Assembly (NCBI RefSeq): GCF_000973105.1
Contig: NC_015844.1
Coordinates: forward strand, 2,228,501-2,292,500
Direction: 5' to 3'
DNA length: 64,000 nucleotides
Source of the DNA: Zobellia galactanivorans
GTDB lineage: Bacteria > Bacteroidota > Bacteroidia > Flavobacteriales > Flavobacteriaceae
This document shows positions 21,158 to 28,824 of the stretch, piece after piece. The translations under genes and the position numbers were made by a program. Each line of letters opens with the position of its first letter. The stretch's first letter is position 1. The notes under the pieces are model-generated. The model saw only the letters and a program-made list of their open reading frames with translations. It had not been told where the DNA came from and ran no database searches.

Positions 21158-21583
21158 CTAGGGACGAGAAGAGTGCTTTTGGTGTTTGTCTAGTTCTTCC
21201 TCGGCCCAGGCATAGGCTTCGTCTAGCTGAAGAAATACACCGATCGGTCTTTTAATGAACATTTTCTCTAGGTGGGCGATCATTCGTCGGTACTTATTTT
21301 TTGAAACTATGGCAAAGCCTATAAAATTGGGGAACATGTCTACAACTTCCTTGTAACCTATAGTATCCATGGAATACGAGTTTCGTCTGTGCGAAATATA
21401 GATTATGGGGGTGTCTCCATAGAACTGTTTGGCGAAACGAATGGGTTGAAGGGCATTCTCTTTAGTTACATGCATGCCTTCTGCAAATTCTCCCACTAAA
21501 TAATTAGGGTAAAACCAAAACTTGGCAATGCCAAAATCACGTTGCGCCAGTAGCTTGGTTTCGGCAGGAACAATTGTTTCCAT
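21158..21583 (-). CDS. Conserved-looking protein of unknown function (141 aa), possibly SpoIIAA/STAS-like
   Basis: A soluble 141-residue protein without signal or membrane segment. It alternates short strands and helices (IAKFWFYPNYLVGEF, ALQPIRFAKQFYGD, TPIIYISHRRNSYSMD, FIGFAIVSKN), which resembles the SpoIIAA-like/STAS layout seen in many flavobacterial hypothetical proteins. I cannot assign a function. The frame has native-looking codon use and the gene stands alone. A TAnnTTTG match on the minus strand (21649-21656) lies about 65 nt upstream of the start without a clear -33 partner. Confidence 0.7.
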   Translation of the reverse strand: METIVPAETKLLAQRDFGIAKFWFYPNYLVGEFAEGMHVTKENALQPIRFAKQFYGDTPIIYISHRRNSYSMDTIGYKEVVDMFPNFIGFAIVSKNKYRRMIAHLEKMFIKRPIGVFLQLDEAYAWAEEELDKHQKHSSRP

Positions 21584-21680
21584 AAAGTGTCTCTTTAAAC
21601 AAGATACGATTTAAAGGTTCAAAATCGATTTCGAAGTTATAAATAAAACAAAAGTATGGGTTTTTTTACTTTTTTTCGGA

Positions 21681-22625
21681 CTAGTTGTCCGGGTCGAACA
21701 AGGTTACCTCATATTCGTAGTCTTGAGGGGTGTCGTCTATTAGTACGTTTTCTATAATGACCTTGTAAGTGACGTCTTCCATAGTATCGTAAACGTTTAT
21801 ATCAGGCCTCCAGACAATAGTTCTATCACCATAGGCGTCGTCGAGTTCCTCGATTTCTAAAGAAATATTTGTGCCACTAAGGGTTTTCATTTTGATACTG
21901 GTTTGCGTGAAATCGGCTTTGGGTATTGAGAATGACCAACGTTGGTAGGCCAAGTTTTTAGGTAAATAGCCTTTTGGTGGCCAAGCCACGAATTCGGGGG
22001 CGTCTTCAGGGGTAGTCCCGGGATTGCCAAGAACCCATAGCGCATTATACTGACTGGTATTTCCTATTCCGATTTCTTGGAGCCTTGGCCATAGCAACCA
22101 ACGTCTATGTCCTACCGGATAGTTATCCGATCCTTGGTCACGCATGTATGAATCAATGGCCACAGAATTTTTTGTAGAGGTCAGCAATGAATTTCCTGCC
22201 CCTTCCTTTCCTTCGGCAGTAAAACATTTCCAGCTTTCTGGGGGAGAGTGGTCCAAAGTGCCGTTCGCGTGCATCATTAATGCGGCCTGTTGTGATTTTT
22301 CACTTTTGCTAGGGTTTTCGGTAATGGTATTGTTGAGTCCCACAGCCTTTCTGAAATAATGGATCCGCATAATCAATTTGGTTCTAATATTTTCGGGAAC
22401 GCTGCCGGCGTTGCAACTTGGTTCATCGCCTGACCAAGCTACATCGGAAGCCTCGTTTTTTGAGGCTACATAATAATCTTCGTAAAGTTTTTTGGCGGCC
22501 GCTCTTTCGGTTGGGTCAAGTTGTGACGTTAGGGTTTCGTCTTCTATGGTGTCCGAATCTTTACTACATGAGAAAAATAGGGTCATACAGCAAACAGCAG
22601 GTAGGATTTGTCGTAGTAAGTGCAT
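21681..22625 (-). CDS. CAP (SCP/PR1) domain lipoprotein
   Basis: A 314-residue predicted lipoprotein: signal MHLLRQILPAVCCMTLFFSC with a lipobox Cys at about residue 20. The CAP domain lies at about residues 90-200 with the helix KSEKSQQAALMMHANGTLDH (CAP His), then SYMRDQGSDNYPVGHRRWLL (second His region). The C-terminal third is a beta-rich domain (SIKMKTLSGTNISLEIEEL). CAP proteins act outside the cell; bacterial functions are mostly unknown. It is flanked by unrelated genes. Confidence 0.85.
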   Translation of the reverse strand: MHLLRQILPAVCCMTLFFSCSKDSDTIEDETLTSQLDPTERAAAKKLYEDYYVASKNEASDVAWSGDEPSCNAGSVPENIRTKLIMRIHYFRKAVGLNNTITENPSKSEKSQQAALMMHANGTLDHSPPESWKCFTAEGKEGAGNSLLTSTKNSVAIDSYMRDQGSDNYPVGHRRWLLWPRLQEIGIGNTSQYNALWVLGNPGTTPEDAPEFVAWPPKGYLPKNLAYQRWSFSIPKADFTQTSIKMKTLSGTNISLEIEELDDAYGDRTIVWRPDINVYDTMEDVTYKVIIENVLIDDTPQDYEYEVTLFDPDN

Positions 22626-22737
22626 TAGATAAGATTTAGTATTCTTATGTGCTAACGCCTAAATCAGGGGAAAGGTATATTTTTTTCGATGAAGTGAACG
22701 CGTCTTTAAAAAAAATTACCGTTCGTCGATTTTTTGA

Positions 22738-24987
22738 CTAAATTTTAGTGTTGGCATGTTGATCATAGGTCTCCAACAAGTTCATGGTGGCCACCAATAA
22801 ATCTTTGGTCTCTAAGAGCAGGCTGAAATAAAGGGCCGTGTTTTTAGGGCTTGATTCGTCGGTACGGGTGCGCTCCACTTGTTTGTGGATTTTCATGTCT
22901 ACCTTCTTGAAGAGTTCTTGTTTGCCGATGATAAGTTCGGTAAGCTTTAAGAAATCCTTGGTCTCGAAAATCGTTTGTATATCGGTAAATAGCTGGTCTA
23001 GGTAGCCATCGGTTTCCTTAAGGTCCTTAATTTGGTTGAACCTTAATTTTTTATGGTTGTTATGTACGTGCTTATATCCTGCTTTGGCAATATATTCCAA
23101 AGACTGGGTCATGTCTTGTAGGTAGCTTAGTATGGCGATATAGAAGTTACTGGTGCTAACACTGGATTCGTCTAGGTTTTTGATAAAGTAAAAAATATTG
23201 TCGCGAAGATCTTCTACCTCTTTATCGAATTTAGAGATTCCCTTCTTGCTTTTTCTCAAGGTCTCTATATCGTGTTTGGCCAGGCCATCGATACTTTGGG
23301 TATATATTTTATTGGCTCTTTTTATGGCCAATGAAATGTTGGCCGCACTTTCCTCTATTACGCCGATGATGGAATTGCTTTCAGCTCTTTCCAGCTTTTC
23401 TTCCAATTTGGTCTCCTTCATCTTCTTGGTGTGGGTCAGGTAGTTTTTTCCGATTAGGAAAAATGCAATGATCAATAGTACGCCAATGGCCCATATTCCC
23501 CCTAAATGAATGATGTAGGCTATAAGTGCGGCGGCGGTAAAGGCGCTAATGGCCGTAAAGAACCATCCGCCTATTACATTTAACACCCCTGCGACACGAT
23601 ATACGGCACTTTCAGCACCCCAGGCCCTATCGGCCAAGGAACTACCCATGGCGACCATAAAGGTTACATATGTAGTGGAAAGCGGCAGTTTCATTGAGGT
23701 GGCCAGCGAAATAAGTACACTCGCTACCATTAAGTTGACGGAAGCCCGTACCAAATCGAAGGCAGGAAGGTCTTGAACCCTGCTTTTGGGAACGTATACG
23801 TAGGGCTTCTCAAATCGGGTGTCCATCTTTCTCACGATGATATCGGGAATAAGGGCCGCAATATTTTCTGAGGCCTTTATAGAAAACCTAACAATTTGAC
23901 GCGAGAGGAAATTCGGTTGAAAACGCTCGTCACCTTCATCTTGTCTTGATAGGTCTACACTCGTTTTGACTACGTTTTTGGCCTTTGATGAAAACCAGAG
24001 GGTCACCACCATGATCATACCGGACAAAAGCAATAGGTATTGGGGAGTTTTGACGGCAGTAGCCAATCCTTCCATGGTATATACATTGGCATCTATTCCG
24101 GAAGTGCTCCATGAAGTATACGATTCCATGGCGGCCAAGGGTACCCCTATAAAGTTCACCAAGTCGTTACCGGCAAATGCCATGGCCAAAGCAAAGGTTC
24201 CCATGACAATGACGATGGTATATATGTTGATACGCGTTAAGGTGGTAATCATCCATGAGAGTAAAGTCCATACCACAAAGTTGCTTAGAATGAACAGAAA
24301 CTGTTTGTTGGCTATGGTCTCAAGAATTTCAGGGCTTAAAATTGAAGCACTCTTCAATCCCTTTACAAGAATAAAGTAGATAATCGAGGTCAGGGCAAAA
24401 CCACCGAATATGGCACCTACCCAGCTTGGTTTGTTCTCAAATTTGAACGAAATCAGCAGGCGTGATATGAACTGTACCAAGGCCCCTACGGTAAAGGCTA
24501 TGACCACCGAAAGCAAAATGCCCAGAATAATCTCTGTGGCCTTATCGGTGTTGATGTACATCCAAAGGCTTGAAGCGCCTTCGCCGTCTCCCATAATTTT
24601 CACCAAAGATACGGCTACCGCTGCCCCTAAAAGCTCAAAAACGATCGATACCGTGGTAGAGGTGGGCATGCCCAAAGTGTTGAAAAAATCTAAAAGGAGA
24701 ATATCGGTAATCATGACCGCCATAAAAATGATCATGATTTCGGCAAACACGAAATGCTCAGGGTTGAAAATTCCTTTACGGGCTACCTCCATCATTCCGC
24801 TTGATGAAATGGCACCAAAGGCTATACCTATGCTGGCCACAATCATGACCGTTCTAAAAGAAATGGCTTTTGACCCGATTGCCGAGTTCAAAAAATTCAC
24901 GGCATCGTTACTTACCCCGACTACCAAATCGGTGATGGCTAGTACGGCCAATGCTATAATCATGAAAAGGTAAAGATTCTCGCCCAT
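22738..24987 (-). CDS. PiT-family inorganic phosphate transporter with C-terminal PhoU-like domain
   Basis: A 749-residue inner-membrane permease. The PiT repeats are recognisable: VGVSNDAVNFLNSAIGSKA near residue 24 and AGNDLVNFIGVPLAA in the second part, with LGMPTSTTVSIVFELLGAAV and MKLPLSTTYVTFMVAMGSSL as the paired STT motifs. After the last membrane helix (about residue 510) comes a roughly 220-residue, mostly helical, charged domain (KGISKFDKEVEDLRDNIFYF and following) resembling PhoU, explaining why it is about 250 residues longer than E. coli PitA. It imports phosphate with H+ or Na+. The tail may couple transport to phosphate sensing (inference). Confidence 0.92.
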   Translation of the reverse strand: MGENLYLFMIIALAVLAITDLVVGVSNDAVNFLNSAIGSKAISFRTVMIVASIGIAFGAISSSGMMEVARKGIFNPEHFVFAEIMIIFMAVMITDILLLDFFNTLGMPTSTTVSIVFELLGAAVAVSLVKIMGDGEGASSLWMYINTDKATEIILGILLSVVIAFTVGALVQFISRLLISFKFENKPSWVGAIFGGFALTSIIYFILVKGLKSASILSPEILETIANKQFLFILSNFVVWTLLSWMITTLTRINIYTIVIVMGTFALAMAFAGNDLVNFIGVPLAAMESYTSWSTSGIDANVYTMEGLATAVKTPQYLLLLSGMIMVVTLWFSSKAKNVVKTSVDLSRQDEGDERFQPNFLSRQIVRFSIKASENIAALIPDIIVRKMDTRFEKPYVYVPKSRVQDLPAFDLVRASVNLMVASVLISLATSMKLPLSTTYVTFMVAMGSSLADRAWGAESAVYRVAGVLNVIGGWFFTAISAFTAAALIAYIIHLGGIWAIGVLLIIAFFLIGKNYLTHTKKMKETKLEEKLERAESNSIIGVIEESAANISLAIKRANKIYTQSIDGLAKHDIETLRKSKKGISKFDKEVEDLRDNIFYFIKNLDESSVSTSNFYIAILSYLQDMTQSLEYIAKAGYKHVHNNHKKLRFNQIKDLKETDGYLDQLFTDIQTIFETKDFLKLTELIIGKQELFKKVDMKIHKQVERTRTDESSPKNTALYFSLLLETKDLLVATMNLLETYDQHANTKI

Positions 24988-25258
24988 CGTTATTTAAATG
25001 TGCACAAAATTGGTATTATAATTTATTAATCACGTTAAAATAAGGTTATGAAGTGATCTTATCGGTTGTTTATGGCATTGAAATTGTCCCATGAAAACGG
25101 TGAAAATCGGTATGTTTTGCCAACCTCTTTAAAACTATTGATTTTTAAAGGCCTAAGCGATGGTAAATTAAGGTTTTTGTTACGATTTAGAGAGAAGAAG
25201 GCCAGTATATTTATATGAAGTTATCCTTCGTAAACAATATTTTGGTGCGTAAATCGTT

Positions 25259-25299
25259 TTCAATGTAAATTTAATGTTAAGTAATCGTGTATTTAATGT
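25259..25299 (+). promoter_or_regulatory. Direct repeats with 11-bp pitch, Pho-box-like layout
   Basis: TTCAATGT at 25259 and TTTAATGT at 25270 and 25292 are spaced 11 and 22 nt apart, with a degenerate copy (GTAATCGT) at 25281. The array ends 10 nt before a TATATTTG box. This spacing is the usual binding pattern of PhoB/OmpR-type response regulators; the regulator is unknown. Confidence 0.45.
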
Positions 25300-25309
25300 A
25301 AATTTTACC

Positions 25310-25317
25310 TATATTTG
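25310..25317 (+). promoter_or_regulatory. -7-like element upstream of the 25359 gene
   Basis: TATATTTG matches TAnnTTTG, 41 nt before the start codon. No good -33 TTG is present, as expected if the promoter depends on an activator bound at the upstream repeats. Confidence 0.45.
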
Positions 25318-25358
25318 AATCAGCAATTCAGCACAAAACCTCTTAAAAAACAAATAAC

Positions 25359-25718
25359 ATGAAAAATATAATCATACTTTTAGCACTTGCTTTATCGGTT
25401 ACTGCGGGCTATGCCCAAAAGGAGAAGGAAGTAAAACTTAATAAAGAGACAAACCTTGTAGAGGCAACCTATTTTCACGATAATGGGGAAGTAAGTCAAA
25501 AAGGAACCTTTGACCTTGCAGGAAAGTTGCACGGTCAGTGGGTAAGTTTTGATGAAGCAGGGCAAAAGATATCAAAAGGCACTTACGATAAGGGCGTTAG
25601 AACTGGTAAATGGTATTTTTATGCAGATGGTACCGTTAAGGAAGTTGAGTTCGATAACAATGTAATAGCTAACGTTATCAGCAAGGAGAAAAAATCTGGC
25701 GTCGTTTCAAAAGACTGA
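25359..25718 (+). CDS. Small secreted MORN-repeat (YwqK-like) protein
   Basis: A 119-residue protein with a signal peptide (MKNIIILLALALSVTAGYAQ). The mature part has three imperfect MORN-like repeats: LVEATYFHDNGEVSQKGTF, LHGQWVSFDEAGQKISKGTY and RTGKWYFYADGTVKEVEF. MORN/YwqK-type repeats form beta-hairpin arrays at the cell surface or periplasm; no enzymatic function is known. The gene is divergent from the PiT transporter and has its own terminator. Phosphate-linked expression is possible given the upstream repeats, but this is inference. Confidence 0.85.
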   Translation: MKNIIILLALALSVTAGYAQKEKEVKLNKETNLVEATYFHDNGEVSQKGTFDLAGKLHGQWVSFDEAGQKISKGTYDKGVRTGKWYFYADGTVKEVEFDNNVIANVISKEKKSGVVSKD

Positions 25719-25735
25719 TATACTATTTTATAAGG

Positions 25736-25772
25736 AAAAGGGGGATTCACATGGTGAGTCCCCCTTTTTTTA
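25736..25772. terminator. Strong bidirectional terminator
   Basis: AAAAGGGGGATTCAC (25736-25750) and GTGAGTCCCCCTTTT (25754-25768) pair over 15 positions with one G-T, ATG loop, then a T run. It lies between convergent genes. Confidence 0.92.
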
Positions 25773-25793
25773 TTTATTACAAATATTGCCCGT

Positions 25794-26186
25794 TTATTTC
25801 TCTATACCCAAGGCTAAGGTGCTTGTATTTGGCATGGTGTTTTCTTCTGCCATAACCACATCGGACAAGCTTATGGATTCGGCCTGTAGTCCCTCTGAAA
25901 TATATGCGGTATGCGAAGCGGAGACTTCAACCGGAATTTCCCGTGTTTCATAGCCTAGGAAACTCACCTTCAAAATATAGCTTCCTGGTTCAAGTCCGTT
26001 AATTTCGAAATTCCCCCTAAAATTGGTCTGGGTCTTTACTTGCGAACCTTTGACCTTGACATCGGCGAACAACAAAGGTTCATTGTTCATTTCGGTGTCA
26101 AATATGTTGCCTTTAATTATCCCTTCTTCTTGTGCGGAAAGATTAAACGTGCAGAATAGGATAAAGCAAAAAGCGGCTATTTTCAT
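25794..26186 (-). CDS. Stand-alone CarboxypepD_reg-like secreted protein
   Basis: A 130-residue protein with signal peptide (MKIAAFCFILFCTFNLSAQ) and one CarboxypepD_reg-like beta-sandwich (EGIIKGNIFDTEMNNEPLLF, ADVKVKGSQVKTQTNFRGNF, LEPGSYILKVSFLGYETREI). This domain normally forms the N-terminal part of TonB-dependent receptors, and the sequence even continues into a TonB-box-like SLSDVVMAEE, but the plug and barrel are absent; it ends with a short tail. It could be a free signalling/adaptor domain or what is left of a receptor. There is no receptor-like sequence downstream, where a terminator follows directly, so I favour a small independent gene. Confidence 0.75.
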   Translation of the reverse strand: MKIAAFCFILFCTFNLSAQEEGIIKGNIFDTEMNNEPLLFADVKVKGSQVKTQTNFRGNFEINGLEPGSYILKVSFLGYETREIPVEVSASHTAYISEGLQAESISLSDVVMAEENTMPNTSTLALGIEK

Positions 26187-26195
26187 GGGTTCTTA

Positions 26196-26213
26196 TTTTC
26201 TTTGCAAAGAAAA
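26196..26213. repeat. Perfect 18-bp palindrome upstream of the 25794 gene
   Basis: TTTTCTTTGCAAAGAAAA is fully self-complementary and ends 10 nt before the start codon at 26186 (minus). It may be an operator or a hairpin over the translation start region. Confidence 0.6.
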
Positions 26214-26347
26214 CCACAGTGTGTTAAGATAGGGTTATCTAAAGTTTAATAGTTGATTCCCTTAAGGTTAAATAATGGGGGCTTCTTTTAGCCCCTGAAG
26301 CGTTTTGATCTTGAAAAAATGTAACTTGCGGGACTTAAAAACATACA

Positions 26348-27691
26348 ATGAACTGGGAAAATTTACTCTCTCTAAAACGGCAAGGCGACACGCATAAAAG
26401 ACTTAGAAAGGAACAAGACGAAACCCGACTGGGTTTTGAGGTAGATTATGACCGAATTATATTTTCAAGTGCTTTTAGGAGCTTGCAAGATAAGACACAG
26501 GTAATCCCGCTGTCGAAGACCGATTTTGTACATACCCGATTGACACATAGTTTGGAAGTTTCCGTAGTGGGAAGGAGCCTGGGGCGTATTGCGGGAAAAA
26601 AGATTCTTGAAAAGCATCCGTTTTTAAGTGAGATCCATGGCTATAGGTTTAATGACTTTGGGGCTATCGTAGCGGCAGCGGCCTTGGCCCACGATATTGG
26701 TAATCCGCCTTTCGGGCACAGTGGCGAGAAAGCTATCGGAGAGTATTTCATTACGGGCAACGGACAAAAATACCAATCGGTTCTTTCTGATAAGGAGTTT
26801 CGTGATATAGTAGATTTTGAGGGAAATGCCAACGGATTTCGATTGTTGACCCAGTCGAGGGAAGGGGTTGCCGGGGGGCTTCGGCTAAGTTATGCCACGT
26901 TAGGGGCCTTTATGAAATACCCGAAAGAATCGCTTCCCAAGAAACCGACCAAGCATATTGCCGATAAGAAGTTTGGCTTCTTTCAAACCGAAAAGACGGC
27001 CTTTCAGGAAATTGCGGCAGACTTGGGTCTGATTCAGACGCGAAATGGAGAAGATATATCGTTCTCACGTCATCCATTGACGTTTTTGGTGGAAGCAGCA
27101 GATGATATCTGTTATACGATCATCGACTTCGAAGATGGTATTAATCTCGGACTTATTTCCGAAGATTTCGCTTTGGAATACCTTATCAAATTGGTCAAGG
27201 ATAGTATCAATACCAAAAAATATAACTCCTTAAAATATAAGGAAGACCGGCTTAGTTATTTAAGGGCACTGGCTATCAATACCCTGATTCGGGATGCCAT
27301 CTCCGTTTTTATTGCGCACGAAGCTGAAATACTGAACGGTACATTTGATACCAGTCTTTTAGATCGGAGTGTGTTCAAGGCGCAGATAGAGGACATTATT
27401 GCCTTGAGTGTCAATAAGATATATAGGTCTCAAGAGGTTGTCGAGAAAGAAATAGCGGGTTATAAGATCATTTCCGATATACTTGATGTTTACATAAACG
27501 CATTGATACGTAAAAAAGAAAACCGGGCATCGAATTACGACGCGCTAATGCTTAAGACATTGCCTGAATTCTATAGGGATACCGATGATTCGGTGTATCA
27601 TATACTGTTGAATACTTGTTGTTATGTAGCTAGCCTTTCCGATAGTGCGGCGGTTCACATACATAACAAAATTATGGGCAAGCAACTTTAG
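26348..27691 (+). CDS. dgt: dGTP triphosphohydrolase (HD superfamily)
   Basis: A 447-residue cytosolic enzyme that hydrolyses dGTP (or other dNTPs) to the nucleoside and triphosphate. The N-terminal signature DYDRIIFSSAFRSLQDKTQV is followed by the HD-domain metal ligands: His in RLTHSLEVSVVGRSLG and the HD pair in AALAHDIGNPPFGHSGEKAI. EAADDICYTIIDFEDG is the later conserved Asp region. Length and motifs fit the non-E. coli type dGTPase. Its stop overlaps by 4 bp with that of the convergent DUF3078 gene. Confidence 0.94.
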   Translation: MNWENLLSLKRQGDTHKRLRKEQDETRLGFEVDYDRIIFSSAFRSLQDKTQVIPLSKTDFVHTRLTHSLEVSVVGRSLGRIAGKKILEKHPFLSEIHGYRFNDFGAIVAAAALAHDIGNPPFGHSGEKAIGEYFITGNGQKYQSVLSDKEFRDIVDFEGNANGFRLLTQSREGVAGGLRLSYATLGAFMKYPKESLPKKPTKHIADKKFGFFQTEKTAFQEIAADLGLIQTRNGEDISFSRHPLTFLVEAADDICYTIIDFEDGINLGLISEDFALEYLIKLVKDSINTKKYNSLKYKEDRLSYLRALAINTLIRDAISVFIAHEAEILNGTFDTSLLDRSVFKAQIEDIIALSVNKIYRSQEVVEKEIAGYKIISDILDVYINALIRKKENRASNYDALMLKTLPEFYRDTDDSVYHILLNTCCYVASLSDSAAVHIHNKIMGKQL

Positions 27692-28824
27692 AAGGCATAG
27701 GAAACACCCACGCCGAGCAGCTGTTTAAACTGCAATCTTGGGACTCCCGAATCGGTTATTTTGCCATCGGCATCCTTTTTTTCGTCAAAAAGAATGTCGT
27801 CATCATAAATAATATGGGTGCCGATTGAGGTAACTACGTATTTGTTGACCTTTAGGTCGAAGTTTAGCTCCCAGTCCACATCAATATTCCCGAATTTCTG
27901 CAGGTAGTCGGTGTAGAGGCTGAGGCGGTGTTTTAAGTTCATGTTCTTATATACTTCCGTCTCGTATTGATTGGTTACTAAAAAGCCGAATTCCAAAAAC
28001 ACTTTTTCTCCTTCTTCAATAACGTTTCCGTCGGCATCGAGAACCGCTTTTTTAACCCCAAAGGCACCCTTGTTCGCCAATTCTTTGTCTAGAACAAATG
28101 TGGCCTTTTGTGTAATAGGGGAGATGTATAGGTTGAACTTTTGATCTTTTGTAATATATGATGTTCCTGCACCCAAGAAGGAATAACCTGGTGCCATAAA
28201 GCGCGATATGGGCGTGCTTCTATCGGGATATTTGTAACCGTTGGAAAATTGGGTATTGAAGTTCGCTTTAGCCGAGTAGTACCAGTTGCTAATGGTATCG
28301 CGCTGAAAGCCGAAAGTAGAGCTAAATCGCAAGGCGTCGTCGGTTTTTCTTAGTTTCTGTTCGTCTTGAACGTTCAGGCCATAGCGCATTTCCATATAGT
28401 TGTCCCACTGTATGTATCGAAATTTGTAATTACGCTCGAACCGGGCGTTTCCCAAGGCCGCAATGGAGTTGTTACCCCCTGCGTTCCAGTTTACAAAGGC
28501 AACTTCGTTGAAATTCGCCCCTAGTTTGTTAATGTTCGTCCAAAAAGAAGGAACCCTAAATCGGTTCGGTTTCTTGTTTAGCGCTTTGGTGCGTTTGAAC
28601 GAAATCACCGGGTTCATCAAATTAACGCCACGGGGCACGAATTTGATTCGCTTTTGTGTCTTTCTGATAACGACCGTATCTACGACCGTCGTGTCAATAA
28701 TCATGGAGTCGAGGTCAATTTCCCGCTCACTTGGGATGGAATCTTGTACCTGGCCGAAAAGTGAACAGGTGAAGAGGCTAAAGAAAAGAACAAAGGAACA
28801 TAAAAAGGTAAGGCGCTTATTCAT
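27688..28824 (-). CDS. DUF3078 outer-membrane-associated protein
   Basis: A 378-residue exported protein (signal around LTFLCSFVLFFSLFTCSLFG). The DUF3078 pattern is visible from about residue 95: WTNINKLGANFNEVAFVNWNAGGNNS, then alternating aromatic beta strands (YIQWDNYMEMRYGLNVQD, YYSAKANFNTQFSNGYKYP, LFTDYLQ-like segments) and a C-terminal VSYAF, typical of an outer-membrane barrel end. Function unknown in the whole family. The start overlaps the end of dxs by 8 bp, so the two are probably co-transcribed and translationally coupled. Confidence 0.85.
   Translation of the reverse strand: MNKRLTFLCSFVLFFSLFTCSLFGQVQDSIPSEREIDLDSMIIDTTVVDTVVIRKTQKRIKFVPRGVNLMNPVISFKRTKALNKKPNRFRVPSFWTNINKLGANFNEVAFVNWNAGGNNSIAALGNARFERNYKFRYIQWDNYMEMRYGLNVQDEQKLRKTDDALRFSSTFGFQRDTISNWYYSAKANFNTQFSNGYKYPDRSTPISRFMAPGYSFLGAGTSYITKDQKFNLYISPITQKATFVLDKELANKGAFGVKKAVLDADGNVIEEGEKVFLEFGFLVTNQYETEVYKNMNLKHRLSLYTDYLQKFGNIDVDWELNFDLKVNKYVVTSIGTHIIYDDDILFDEKKDADGKITDSGVPRLQFKQLLGVGVSYAF

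Larger units (their letters stand above)
24988..25358. other. 371-bp AT-rich divergent intergenic region
   Basis: It separates the PiT gene (minus) from the small secreted-protein gene at 25359 (plus). No gene or RNA is apparent. The last 100 nt hold phased direct repeats and a -7-like box (separate entries); the rest, 24988-25255, shows nothing clear. Confidence 0.7.

Noticed and set aside
24410-24973. 187-codon plus-strand frame within the PiT gene
   Set aside because: Antisense shadow of transmembrane codons; the minus-strand protein has all PiT signatures.
26225-26242. AGATA-GGGT-TATCT small inverted repeat before dgt
   Set aside because: Arms of only 5 bp in AT-rich DNA are expected by chance.
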